NCBI GenBank assembly: GCA_021442155.1
Contig: CM038214.1
Coordinates: 23,709,808-23,773,807 of the forward strand
Reading direction: 5' to 3'
Length of the DNA stretch: 64,000 nucleotides
From: Cymbidium sinense
Taxonomy: Eukaryota > Streptophyta > Magnoliopsida > Asparagales > Orchidaceae
A program made the position numbers and the translations under genes. The first letter of the stretch is position 1; every line of letters starts with the position of its first letter. Shown in pieces: positions 1-12,899 of this stretch. The notes under the pieces were generated by a model. It was not told the origin of the DNA and did not search any database. It saw only the letters and a program-made list of their open reading frames with translations.

Positions 1-1550
1 GTTCATCATATTAGTGTACACTTCCCATAAAATTCTCATGGAATTTGAGCTATCAAAAGTTAGAATTTTAGATTGCATAATGATCAAATTCACTCAATAA
101 TTAATTAAAAAATTCTAAAAATTGTCCAGTTTGTACTTTAATGTATATATATACTTTCCTAACATGAAGACACTTAAGAGAAATTATCAAGCACTCTGGT
201 TATTATTGAAACTCAAAATCACCAACAATAGGATTAATTAGTAATTAATAATTCATTAAATGACCTAGGACATAAAAAATTCATAACTATGTTAATCTCT
301 AAAAATTATTATTAACCCTTCTTTATGCTTAGATAATGGAGAGCTTTGCAATGAAATCGAAAGTCTCGAATGATTTTTTGGAATTTTGAGTGTAATTGCC
401 TTAATTGGGATTTTTCTCATTTATTTATTTAATAATAAGATATATGCCCAAATGCCTTAGAATTTTAAGGTGTATTTTATTTACATTCATGTACTTTTAA
501 TTTTCTCATAATTCATAGGCTTATATTTCATGCTTTGTTAAATATTTTATTCTATTCAGGATTAATTGGATTTAATAATTATTAAAGCTTAATAAATCAT
601 AAAACTCAGGTTTTGGGCCTTTCAATCATTTAATGAATAGAGAGGGTCATGGGAGAATAATAGGTTCAATGTCCTCTACCCTGATCATGTTAATTACCAT
701 AGGCAATTAAAATCCTTTAATTAATTTAATTATTCTTAAGTGATCTTGTGGCCATATGTTCAATCCTAGAGTTAAGGAGTTGAAGGACTTCCTTTATGAT
801 ATTTAATTAGCTTCTCATTAGCTTGAATGCACACAATTGATTCATATACGAAGTTATATATCTTAAATAATTTTGTAAAAGGGTAACTATGTTTATTTTC
901 AAAGTATGGACTCAAATGTGGATTTGCATTGCATCCTCTACTTTCAAGATATTATAACTATTAAATATCTATGTTAATTTAGAAAGATAAAGATTTTAAT
1001 CATGTGTATGTTCAATGAAATGTTATGGTATATTTTGTTTGGAAACCCAAGATCATAGGGCTACTAGTTTGAAGGAAGTTTTTACCTCTCATCTTTGGTA
1101 TAAAAATGAAAGTACCTATGGAAATGCGAAGAAGTATACATGTATATTTTATTTTTTTTGATACAATTGCAAGCATAGATATATGTCATATCTAAATACT
1201 TAAATCACTTCAATATAAATATATATACATGTGTATATATGTAGGTATGTTTGGAATTATCTTTTCTAAAGCTATAATATATATACATAAATGATTTTCA
1301 AAAATGAATATAAGATACTTTCCAACATAATAAAATTAAAAGATATTTTTAAAGAATGATATTAAATGAGAGGCATAATGAATATCATGATGGAATTCTA
1401 AGTTATTTTTTTAATTCCAAGAAATGATTAATAAGGATTATAATGTTATTTAATCTTAATCCTAAAATTAAGATCTAATTAAAATACAAACATTTTATTA
1501 AATCAACTAAAATTAATAAAATTCATCTATTTGATTTCATTAAGAGTAGG
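1..1550. other. AT-rich non-coding stretch
   Basis: No coding trace, RNA gene or clear repeat boundary seen. The stretch is very AT-rich, with short alternating runs such as the atatata patches near 1.22 and 1.28 kb. Its texture resembles the sequence flanking the LTR-like unit that starts at 1551, so it is probably old retrotransposon-derived DNA. That is inference from composition only. Confidence 0.4.
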
Positions 1551-3725
1551 TGTGGGGAAAATTTATGACACCACAAAGATTTTAGGAATTTCTTATTTAG
1601 GTAATTAAATACATCATTAAGAAATAAATATATTATCTTGAAAGATAAATATGTTATCCTATAATGGATTTCAAGTACTTAAAAAGGACTCCTAAGCCTA
1701 ATGGGTCTTTTAATATTCCATATATTTTTCTCTTAAATGATAGGAAAAAGTAGGACAAGGTTTATTTTATGCCAAGTTTGTAGTTCCTTATAAGGGCAAG
1801 CCCCTATAGTTAATTACATCCTAGGAAGATAAGAAATTCTTTCTATGAACACTCTCAATAAATAAAAAGACTTTTATTTTTATGGATTTCAAAGCTTATC
1901 TTAAATGGATGGTGAATTTAGAATTTTAATAAGGAACGCTTCAAAGGGAAAGACTTCTTTAGGCCAATTGAGATTGAGTAGAAATGCTTAGGAAATGCTT
2001 ATAGATAATGGGATACTCAGTAAGCATTTCAACTATCCTATTATTAGTTTTACATTTTGAGAACAAATTTAATGAAATTCTGAATAGACATTTTATTAGA
2101 AATTAGGAACTTAGATTCTAACAGTATACGACTACAAAAATGCCTAGTAGTTGAAGACTTATTCCAATAGGATGCTTTGAACCATATGTCTATAAATGCT
2201 TCTAACATAAGTTAAAGGCTCAACCTAATATAAATTTATTGAGAATTATTAGCTCTTTTCCTACCATAGAAAATGAACCTATCATTGACTCTTTTGGACT
2301 TATAACCTAAGTGGAAAGGTTACCAGCTAACACCACCTAAGTGATTTTAAAAACTATGAGTCCAATCTTATGTATGAAAAATGGTTAAGCTATTGAATTT
2401 AGAAAGGAAGCTAAGAACTTAACTTACTCCCTATCCCTAAGATAATGTTTGGCATGTTATGCACCTAACTAATGTAATAAATTTTTACTTTTATATATTT
2501 GACTCACAATTCATTTTAGATACTTTGGGTATGCAGTTTGTGCCTACAATGATATGCAGTTAGAAATGGTCTTGGGTTAAATAAAAATAAGAAATCACAT
2601 TTTCCCTAAGAAGGGTAGTCATTCTCAAAGGTTAGATGCCCCCTTATGTGCAATGAGTGAAGCACCTAATTCAAGGAGAATGAATAATATGCTCTCACAT
2701 TCACAAAATCTAATTATTTCTATATTTTTATGTTATTCCTAGGGCTTTCAATTAAAGTGAGGTTATGAATTTTTATTTTATATTTTAGTTATTTAGTTTT
2801 TTTAGGAGCCTAACATTCTAGGATTTTCATCATAGAGCACAACACAAAAAGAAACCTAGGAAAAGGATACATTTATATTGCCCCCAAAATAAATCAAGCC
2901 AATTTAAATTAATAAAATAGGCCAATGTGCCCAGGTACTATTATACACCCAAGAAAAAAGCAAAAATTGGCAGTTGAGCTCTACCCTCATATAGCCTGAC
3001 CTTCTAAAAGTTTTGATCTATAAGGGGTCTTCCTCTAGGATCATCACCTTTTCGTGAGTCCTTCACATACTTCGGAGAGACAACCAAGTAAAGTAGACTC
3101 CTACTATTCTTATATCCCATGGATCCTAACTTAATTCTAGTTTGCATTACATTTTAAAATATTAAAAATAAATTTATAATCCCTCCAAAATAAGTGTTAA
3201 TAAATACACACAACATACCAAACATTTATATTTAAAATATACGCTTAACATTATGTTCCGCCAATCTATCTTATTAGGCTATGCTTAAGCATTTAAGCAA
3301 CACTGCAAGCAAACAACATTTATTTTATATTTATTATAGTAGCCCCTTTTAAGTATAACCTCGCAAAATATAGCATTAGCCTAAAAGAATGCCTAAACAT
3401 CCATACTAGCGGGCCAACAATCCTATTCATCCAGTCTAAAATAATACACTACAAAATAAGAAAAAGTATCATATTATCCCACACCACAAAACATCACAGA
3501 TCATCAATCTAATCAAAATCTAGGGTCGGTGACCAAGCATTTTAGTGTATCAAAAGAGGGGCTTGTGTGGTATTATTGTACTAGGCTTTTGTTTAAGCTC
3601 AATTTAAAGTTTTGGTTTAGTTTAAAATTTAAAATTTTACTTTTTATAATCTTATTTCATGGGTATGTGCCATTGTTAAACAAAGGTTCAAGGTGTCAGG
3701 ACCTCCTTCAAACTAATAGCCTTGT
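1551..3725 (+). mobile_element. LTR-like unit of the Tat gypsy family, copy 1 (solo)
   Basis: This segment aligns by eye, in reverse orientation, with 12.9-15.1 kb and, in direct orientation, with 60.15-61.84 kb. Shared blocks include the 'tttattttatgcca' block near 1.77 kb, the 'agctaacacc' block near 2.31 kb, and the region near 3.25-3.35 kb that is the reverse complement of 13.23-13.32 kb. No coding sequence adjoins it, so it behaves as a solo LTR. The start is set at TGTGGGG (1551), where the copies begin to match. The 3' end is uncertain by about 150 bp. The plus orientation follows the reading that 12.9-15.1 kb is the 3' LTR of the minus-strand gypsy element; the PBS-like motif at 55049 argues for the opposite sense. 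Confidence 0.55.
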
Positions 3726-6240
3726 GACTTAGGGTGTCCAAATTATATATAATATGATAACTAGTTATGAAATGTTTTAGTATGATTTGGTTTATTTTAT
3801 TTTATTTTTAGAAATTTTTTAATTTACCATTAGAAAATTTAAATTTAAAATTATATGATGGTTTCATCAGTTTATTTTCATTGTAGATTTAATTCTATGT
3901 TAAGGTTTAAATTTAAGTTTTACAGAATGAAGAATAAAATAAATTTCACTTTGAGTAGAACCCACTCTATTCAATCATTCTATATCCTAGTTTAATGAGA
4001 TTTTCATCCATTTTAAGGGTCAAACTAAGATCCTAAGTATCTTAATCAACCACTTTTGAATTCATTTGAATGATTTATTTTAGGTTGTGTTTGATTTGAA
4101 TAATGTTTTAATTTTCTTTTAAGGTTAGAGTTTATGTAATGTAATGTTATTAAGATTTGGAGACTTCATTCTTATTACCTTTCTTTTGTCTTGATTAATG
4201 TTTCTTTAGTTTAGTCTATTACCTTTAATTAAAATTCAAAATGTTTCTTTAAGTCTTAATTAAAAGTCTATCTTGTCATAATTTTATTTAATTTTCATTT
4301 TAATTTAATTTGATATCAAATGATTTGATTCATTTATATTTTATGTTATTTAATTTTTATATTATTTAAGATGTATATAGTTTCAAAATTTAAACTTATA
4401 TTTATCCTTATGCTTCTTATGATTTGATTAAAGTTTCTTAATTTAATTTATGGACTTTGATATATAATCTATAATTAAGATTTAAGGTGTTTCCTTAAAT
4501 ATTAATTAAGAGTTTAATCACATATCATGATTAAATTTAATTTGATGTTTACTTTTAAGTTCTTCTTGGTTTCAAGTGATTACATTTATTTATTTTTTGT
4601 CATTTACCTTTTAAGTTTTATAAGATTTGTATAGTTTCATACCTTGGTTTCTATTAATTATTGAATGTTCATTTAATTGCATATGTTATTTAATTTATTA
4701 GAGTTGATTTCATTTATTTGTTTCATTAATGTTTAGTTTCATTTGACTTAAATGAGTTAACTTAGTCAATGTAAGTTGATTTTTATTTCATACTTAATTT
4801 TATGTTTTGATTTCATGACTTAGCATTTATGCAATCCATTATAATTCAATTTCATAATTTTAAGATAATTCATTAACCTTGGAATTTTTAATTTATAATT
4901 TAATTTGGTTTTAATTGACTATTATACATTAAAAATTTATTATTTTATTGAATCTTTAAAAGTAAAGTTTGTTTAGTAATCATAACCTTAGAAAATGAGC
5001 TACTTTGGGCACCAATCCAAACTTAGGCCATTTCAAACTTCTAGGTTATTTAGATTTAGTTAATTTGATTAATCATTTTTATTTGTATTTGGAATTACAT
5101 TATTCATTAAAATTAAAAATTTTAAGTAATCTCAATATTAAGATGCTATATTTGGGTATGAAATTCAGAGGTTGATTAACATTGATTTTTAATTAAATAA
5201 TTAGTTTATTATAATCTTATTAATTTAATAATTCAAGATTTAGTTAATTTCTTATATTCTTAATTATTCTCTAAGCCTTAAATGCATAATTAATTAAATT
5301 CCTTTACTTTAGATGATTAAGTAATTTTTCTTAAGTATTATGATGTTATTGAAGATGTTTTGAATTGGTTTCATAAAATTTTATAATTTTTATAATTTTT
5401 TATTTATTATTTTATTTAAATTGACCTAAGGATTGAAAATTCTACAACATATGATCAAGAAGTTATTTAGCTTTGAAATCTTTATGAAAATTTGGGTTTC
5501 TTGCTAATTTAATCTTCCCTAAAGTTTCATTTTAATAAGATGTATATTTTAAAACTACTTAAGGATTTAAGTATTTCAATAAAACCTAAATTAAGCCCTA
5601 ATTGGAAGGAATTCTTTAGGTGTTTTTAATTTTCCTTGATTCCTCTTTGGAAGATAAATCCATCGAATTTTATTTAGAATTTTGAAGTTTGGTTGAATTA
5701 TTATGATTTTTCAAAGTTTAGATTAAATATTAGATTTAATTAATCCATTTAATTACTTAATTATGTTATTTTGATGTTTATTAGGTTCAGGAGAGGTTTA
5801 ATATTTTATTAGGTTCATTAATGTATATTATAATGTTTGGGATTGATTCTATGCTTTTTTTTCTTAATTTTTTTGAGCTATTATAATTTTAATTTATTAA
5901 ATTAAGGTTTTAAGACTAAAAATTTCGAATTCATTAATTTGATATTAAATAAATTCCCAAATTTTACCCTAAGGTGTATTTTACCCTCAATTTCAATTAC
6001 CCAAAGTTTAATTTTAACTAGATTTATATTTTGGGTTTAATTTAAGTTTGATTATTTTTAATTAAATCTAAATTAACCCAAGATATATAATAAAAATTGT
6101 GGAATTTGGCTTTAATGAATTCCTCTCATCGAGATGAAACCATAGAGTCCTTATTTACATTTTTTGTTGAGTATTTTATTTTTTATAATTTTTTAAAGTT
6201 CTTAGTATTTTTTTAACTCAAAAACTCCTTTTTTTAATAG
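3726..6240. other. AT-rich non-coding stretch
   Basis: Monotonous AT-rich sequence dominated by variants of 'tttaattta' and 'gatttaattt'. No homology to a protein, no long ORF and no RNA gene seen. It runs into the dispersed repeat that becomes recognisable around 6.24 kb and may be its 5' part, too decayed to align by eye. Confidence 0.4.
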
Positions 6241-6890
6241 TCAATGCCACATGTCATTAATGTTGCACCACTTTACATGCAGTGATGCATGATTCAGTCA
6301 CACAGAATCTACATGCATCCTATGTTATTTGGAGGTGGGTATGTGGTTCGATCTGGGCCATCTAGTTAAAGATCAGATGACCTTAGATCGTCCCATGGTT
6401 TCTTTAAGATGATTAATCAAGCAATCCAACTAAATCATGAACGTTCATTCCATATAGAATGAATAGATGGTTGTGATTTCATATTCTCCATTTGTAGAGG
6501 TGATTAAGCACGCCCGCCTCTAATCACCAATAATCTATGCAATGAAATCACATGATTATGATTGCAAAATGATCAAGAAGTGGTTTTAAAGAGATCTATA
6601 CAATTTGATCGATCCTAGGGTTTACTTCACTTCATAAATGACAAATGCCATGAAAAGGGGTTGGCTTCAGTCATACCTTATTGGCGTTGAGTCTCAATGG
6701 TGGTTTGTATTTCAAAACCATTCAAGGAGGTGATACAAAACTTTTGGAGGAAGAATCAGCCTTACCTCTCTTTGGATCAACATGGAGATGGATGTCCACC
6801 GTGGCTCATAGGAATTTGGAGTGCAATGCGGGAGCTTGGGAGGGGGAAGGTATGTTTGGGTTCAATTTCACTTGGAGAAGGTGATGGAGT

Positions 6891-6936
<46 letters not shown>

Positions 6937-8110
6937 TATTCTTCTTCTCCTTTTTAAGTTTGGCCTAGAGCTACTTCATTGGATTTCAATGGAGGTTGTC
7001 GACCATAGGTAATTGAACTCTAATGATGGGGCTAAAGATGGTGATAAGGTCAAACATTTTTTTTGAATATCTTTTCATTTAACTTAATTTAATTTATTTC
7101 ATTTGTTGGAGATTAGATTTGACTTTCAATTGTGTTTGTTAAATGATTTATCATATTCTTAATTAATTAATTCTATTTAATTTAAAATTAAATTTTATTT
7201 TTCACAAATGAACCCATCTTAGATTAAGTTAGGTCTAATTAATTTTAATTGGTTCATTTGGTATAATTAAAGTGTAAGTGGATTTAAATTATATTTGGGG
7301 TGATTTAATTTAATTGATTTGATTATTTCTAAGATTAATTTTGAAGTTCAACCCACCTTAATCCAAATTGTAATTTATTTGGGATAAATGCTCAAATTAG
7401 TCAATCTCAATAATTAATTAAATTATGTTCATTTATGACTTTCAAATGGTTTTGGATTGTTTTTTTAATGTAATTCCAATTTTCTTTTCATATAGATTTT
7501 AAGAGGATTTATTTGGGTTCATTTGGATCAAATGATCTAATTAGCCCATTTAAAACCTTAATGATTTTAGATTTTTTTTAGATTAATGTTTAAACATATT
7601 CATTTGATGACTTTGAGTCCTTGGAATGATTTAATTTAGTCAAATTTTGGGGAATTGACCTTCAACTATAGCCCAAATAGGTTAACCTTAGATCAAGTGA
7701 CTTAATTGATCATCTTGACCTTCATTCATATTTATTTTTGTAGGTTTGTTTATGTTCATGTATTGCCTTTATTTTTTTATTTAATTTTACTTTATTTTGA
7801 TTTTATTTTAATTTCTTTAGGTTTAGTTAATTTTGAGCTTAAGTAGGATAGTTAGGTTAACCATCCTAATTACCTTAGTCTAAGCTCACTTGGATTTAGA
7901 TTTCAAATAGATTGTGTTTGATTCAATCATTTATTTAGATTTAAGTTTGGTTTGGATTCACCAAAACCTATCCTAGAAGGATTCACTAGGTCACCATGAG
8001 TAGTGTCCTAAGTGTCTAATGAGAAGGCTCTTAATATAGGATTAAGTATTCTAATTACTAAGATTGAAGATGATGTTAACGTCATCTAAAAATAAGGTCA
8101 ATAAATGGAC
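6241..8110 (+). repeat. Dispersed non-coding repeat, copy A (plus)
   Basis: This segment belongs to a non-coding repeat family seen at least four times. Shared landmarks are a block about a region's name-like phrase 'ccattctaat/ttccatatagaatgaat' near 6.45 kb (compare 24.84 kb and, reversed, 10.58 kb), a middle tract rich in 'ttggtcaaatt' variants, and an end block 'ggctcttaatataggatt' (8.03 kb) matching 43.03 kb. No ORF of note lies inside. Short translations here are low-complexity. It is probably an LTR or untranslated part of a large retroelement, but no PBS or gag is attached, so the class is unknown. Confidence 0.5.
6893..6932. repeat. (AG)20 microsatellite
   Basis: An uninterrupted dinucleotide AG repeat of about 20 units. 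It creates artificial Arg-Glu repeat ORFs in the neighbouring frames, which are not genes. It sits inside dispersed repeat copy A. Confidence 0.98.
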
Positions 8111-8239
8111 CCCCAATATGTGTAGTCGAGTAACTATAGTACACCACAGATATTAGCATTGATCGAACTAATCAACATATCCTATAAAGATTGCAAGCAA
8201 TAATGCTTACAAGTGGTTAAAATATTATTTTGAAATTTG

Positions 8240-11200
8240 AGCTTTAGATTAGCGTTGACTTTTGGAGTGAGGGCCCATTCTTCTCATCTAAGACTTAGGA
8301 ATCTTCTGAGCATTAGGATCTCCTTAGTGATATGACACTTCTATTGATTAAGGGAACACTAAACCCAAGCCCAAAGACTTAGGGAGGTATACTTTAATAT
8401 TAGGTTATGCCTTAGAGAAAATAGGTCTTACCTATCCTATGGCCTAAACCAAAACCCATGCTAGTCCAATCATCCAAAACCAACCTCAAGCCTATCCAAC
8501 CAATCTCAAATTGAATCTTATTTCATATCTAAGCTCCAAGCCAAATTAGATTAAGTCCTAACTTAAGTTCATTCTACCATGGATCCATCCCATGAACAAA
8601 GCTCATTCAGGTGAACCAAATCCAAGCTTATTTTCACAAAATCACTCTAATCATCCAAACCTCTATTTCAAACCCTTCCAAAACTCATAATTAAAACCAA
8701 TTGAACCAAAACCAATCCAATCAACGTTAGCCCATTTGACCCAAATGGTCTAAATGAGCCAAAATCCAATTAAATCCAAATCAATTGGAATCAAAGCCAT
8801 CAATCAATCCTAAACAAATCATTAAACTCAATTCAACCTAATCCAACTCAATTAACCTATTTGGTCAACTTGACCCAAAGTGACCTAAAGGACTAATTTG
8901 AACCAAACCTTATTCCAACCTCAATTAATTGAAACCAATGACTCCCATCAATCATAAATAGATCATTGAACATGACTTAACCACCAATTTGTCCTAACCA
9001 AGCTAATTGGACCCTTTGATTCAAGTTGTCCTAGTTTGACCTAAAAGTCCAAAATGAGTCAAATCAAATTTTAAATCCAATTCATTGAAACCAATGCCTC
9101 TAATCAATCATGAATTGATTGTTGAACATGATCCAACCTCCAATTGAACGCAATTTGATCAAACCAACCAAATTGACCCATTTAGCCCAAATTGACCTAA
9201 GGGGTTAAGTTGAGTCAAATCACTCCCAAATTAAATTTAATTTAAACCAAAACCTACAATCATTCTCAAATGATCAATTGAACTTAAACCAACCTTCCAC
9301 CCAAGAGAATTTGGCCACTTTGACCAAATTTGTCAACTTAACCCATTTGACCCAAATGAACCCAAGTGAACCAAAATCAAATCCATTTCAAATTATACCA
9401 AATCAATTGAACCAAAACATTCCAAATCATCATATGAAAATACCCAAACCATCAGTTTGACCTAATTTGACCAATTGGTCAACCTAACCCAATTGAACCC
9501 ATGGGTCAAATTGAGCCAAACCAAGCAAACCCAAATGAACTTGGCATGACTCATTGGGTCACCATGGGTTAGCCCAAATGAACCCAACCCATGGTGGACC
9601 TAGTTTGGGTCAAAACTCATTAGACCAACCCATCTAAATGAGACAAAATCCCCATTTGGATGGTCTACCCACTCACCAAGCCATGACATCCACCCTTAGC
9701 TCATTTTGGACACAAGGACCATTAAACCACTAGACCCAAGGCTGTTGGGTTCAGCCTTGGGTCAAAAGAGGGTGAGTTCACCCATGGCTCCTCATTAAAA
9801 CATTTGGTGGAGGAGGTACACACTTTCCAATCCCATTCCATTGCGTCAACCCCTCAAGAGCCTCCACCTTAACCCCTCACTGACATCTCTGGCCACCTAC
9901 CCCAGCCAGACAACTACCAAAAACCAAAATCATCCTAACCATCAAATTAGTTGGGAAGGAGGGTATACTCCTCCCCATCTAATTCAAATGACATAGAGAG
10001 TATCCTTGAGTGATTGCTAGCATCCCAAAGTTTCTCCTAATCCCCTCATGCTCCTATCGCAGCAAGACCTAAGCTGAATGAAATTTAGCATCCTATTTGT
10101 CCAACCTCACTTAAACTCCACCAAACTAAAATTAACTTGTACCACACCTTCCCCAAGTTCCATGAGTCAAAACAAATTGATTCTTGATCGATTCGATCAG
10201 TGAAAGGCACTCTTAGACCAACTTTGATGAGCTTCATGGTGGAATTTGGTTCGTAGAGTTATTAGTGAGGAGGCAACTCAAGAGCTTCTCAACAGGGCTT
10301 CATCTCTTCAAGAAAACCCCGCTTGTTTGACGTCGATCTTTAGCTCCAGCAAGGTAAACTCTGACAAACTATAGAAAATCCATTAGTTGATGGTGTTTGT
10401 AAAGAGTTTTATTATTTCATGCAATTTACACCATATGATCTCCTTAGATCTCCTCCACACAAATTTTGTAGTGGATCTCGATGTCCCACAAGCTCTAACG
10501 AGATCAAATCAAGCGACAAAAGGTGGATGATGTCCATCTTCTGGTGCTTTGGGGATGACAGATCATCGACCTTCAATTCTACATGATTAGAATGGATGTC
10601 CATGATTTAATTTGCTAGAAATCTCAAATTAATCCAATAGGAACCACAAGAGTAATCTCCCCCGTATGAGCCAAGATCGAATGGTAGGGAAGAAATTGCA
10701 TCCACACTGAATCAGCCACCACATGGGACATTTTAAATAGCCTATCCCATGGTTCCATGTGGAAAGCATCACCGCAATAGCCTATCCCATGGTTCCAGTA
10801 GGTGATTGAAATGTAGTTAATTAGCGAGAAATTTGAAAATTCATAACTAATTATATAAAAATTTTAAAAATATGAGTAAACCATTTTGAAAAGGGTAAAC
10901 AAATAAGAATTTAATAAAAATAAAATCCATAAAGTTTAATTACTAAATAGTGCTTAATTAGGGTTTGAAGTTTTTCTTAATTACTTTAATTAAGGCTTAA
11001 TTACTTGGTTAATTAACCCCAAATTTGGTTGGCTATTTCTATGGGATGTCCTCTACCTCCCATAATTTTCTTGGGATTTATTGGCCATGTAATTTAGAGA
11101 ATTTGAAATGCAAATCTTAATTAGCCTCTTTAGATAATATAAAAATTACTAGAAAGGCCAAATAGTAAAAATTAAGTAATTAAAGATGATTAATCAAAGT
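8240..11200 (-). repeat. Dispersed non-coding repeat, copy B (minus)
   Basis: Read on the minus strand, this stretch matches 24.3-27.2 kb (copy C) over most of its length. The block 'ggccataggatagg' is reversed near 8.43 kb and direct near 27.01 kb. The block 'agaaaattatg(a/g)gagg' is reversed near 11.06 kb and direct near 24.35 kb. The 8.4-9.7 kb part is packed with degenerate 'ccaaattgacc' units, while copy C has the complementary 'ggtcaaattgg' units at 25.8-26.7 kb. No coding sequence seen. Together with copy A it forms a tail-to-tail inverted pair separated by about 130 bp. Confidence 0.65.
10736..10797. repeat. Short direct duplication, 22 bp, period 40
   Basis: The 22 bp starting 'aatagcctatcccatgg' occurs at 10736 and again at 10776, separated by 18 bp. 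It is a local duplication inside dispersed repeat copy B. Confidence 0.85.
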
Positions 11201-12880
11201 TAATGGTGAAATGATGAGGGGGATTATTAGAACCTCATTCTTAATTATTTTCTTTAATCCATTTTATTAAGAGGGTTAATTAATTTATAGTTTAATTAAG
11301 GATTAATTGGATAATTAATGATAAAATTAAATCAAATTAAAATGATAGTTGTTTTAGAAAATTAAATTGAATTTATTTGTTCCTCTTTATGTGTTTAATA
11401 ACATAAAGACCCTTAAGGAACATATGATTAACCCATGAGTGTGGGAACATCATATAAGTACTTAATTAGATTCTTCTTTAATTTAATTAACCTTTAAATG
11501 TGAGCCTCATTGCATTATGCCTTGTTTAATGCATTACAAATTGTAATTACTCATTGGAATATCATTGGATGCTCATGGTTTAGTGGTTAATCAAATTAAA
11601 GAGTCTTAGGAAAGGGAAACTAAATTAATTGCTTAATGACTTAAACTTAATCAATCCATAAAATTCATTTAATTACTTTTCCTTTAAACACATTAAGTCA
11701 ATCACATGAGATGGGGTAAAATAATAAATATCATTTCTCCACCTTAAGATTTAATAATTCAAACATAAAAATCATATTTCATAAGAAGCTTTAGTTAATA
11801 TTAAATAGTTTTATGCAACTTGATTGTCCTTAGGAGTTAATGTGGTTGAATGTATTATGTGAAAATGTTTAGTTATTCCTTTTCAATCATTATAAATTTG
11901 TATGTCATTTGATATCATGCATTCATGCTTTCAAATAAAAGAATCTAACAAATATAATTAGTTATGTATAAGTTGCATGTGTTGAATGAATCTTATTATA
12001 TGGTATGGCTAGTATCGCTAATAAATTTCAGAACTATTTTCAAAATTATAAACTAATGATGAAAATTTAAATTGATGTTGGCTATGAATACTACATGTGA
12101 TTTATATTTGCTTATAGCTTAAACATGTTAAAGTATCATTTTACTTTCATGAATCATGTGTATGTTTACATGTGTTTGAATGCTAGTAAGCTTATAGTCT
12201 GGACATCTCAAGAATATGAGGCTTTACATAGCCCCAAGAAGGTCTTAGATTACCTCACTTTCTAGGTTAATAATGACACATACTTACTTAATTTCATTCA
12301 TATGTATGCATGCATTAGAATTTGGATCGAGCTTTACTTTACATGAATAAATAATTTTGTTAACTTACAATCTTTTGCATGGTTTTCAACCTTATGTTTA
12401 TGTATGTTTACATGTGTTTAAGATAGTAAGTATAGTGTGGATATCCTAAGAATACAAGGCTGTAATCCCCAAGGAGATCTTTGATTATTACACTTCCTTG
12501 ATTAATAATAGCACATACTTGCTTAAATCTATAATACATGTGTATGTATACTTAATTAAGGAATGAAATTGCTCTATTTTATTAAAAATATATGCTTTCA
12601 CAATCATTTATGTGTGCCAAAAATACATTGCATGTATAGGTATGTTAATTTCAAAATCATATGCATGCTATTGATGATGAAAAGGAATGATGTAACATCA
12701 TCCATGTTATAGTAATTCAATTTCATTAATCTTAAGATGCTTTTTATGCTTGGATAGGATCCTTTAAGATTAACCCAAGTTTAGGATTAATAAATTATTT
12801 AATAAGTCATTCACTAAAAGAAAACAAAATCATAATTACATGCTTTAGAAGTTAATTTAAGATGTGGTTGAATGAGGTTA
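11201..12880. repeat. AT-rich spacer with a ~242 bp direct duplication
   Basis: Two imperfect copies of a ~242 bp unit start at 12160 and 12402, both with 'gtatgtttacatgtgttt'. Each is followed by 'ggacatctcaagaat' or 'ggatatcctaagaat', and then by a 'gcacatactt' or 'acacatactt' block. The rest of the stretch is AT-rich with no coding trace. It adjoins the LTR-like unit at 12.9 kb and could be its decayed flank. Confidence 0.6.
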
Positions 12881-12899
12881 AACCCCTTTTCTTCTCTTT

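Noticed and set aside
6681..7012. Three overlapping ORFs with Arg-Glu repeats
   Set aside because: They are produced by the (AG)20 microsatellite. No start context or homology supports a gene.
9278..9460. 60-codon Asn/Pro/Gln-rich ORF
   Set aside because: It is a translation of the low-complexity 'ccaaattgacc' tract, which has no preserved frame in the mirrored copy at 26 kb.
12160..12640. Pair of ~242 bp units as part of a CRISPR or other regular array
   Set aside because: Only two imperfect units, no short conserved repeat with unique spacers, and a eukaryotic setting.
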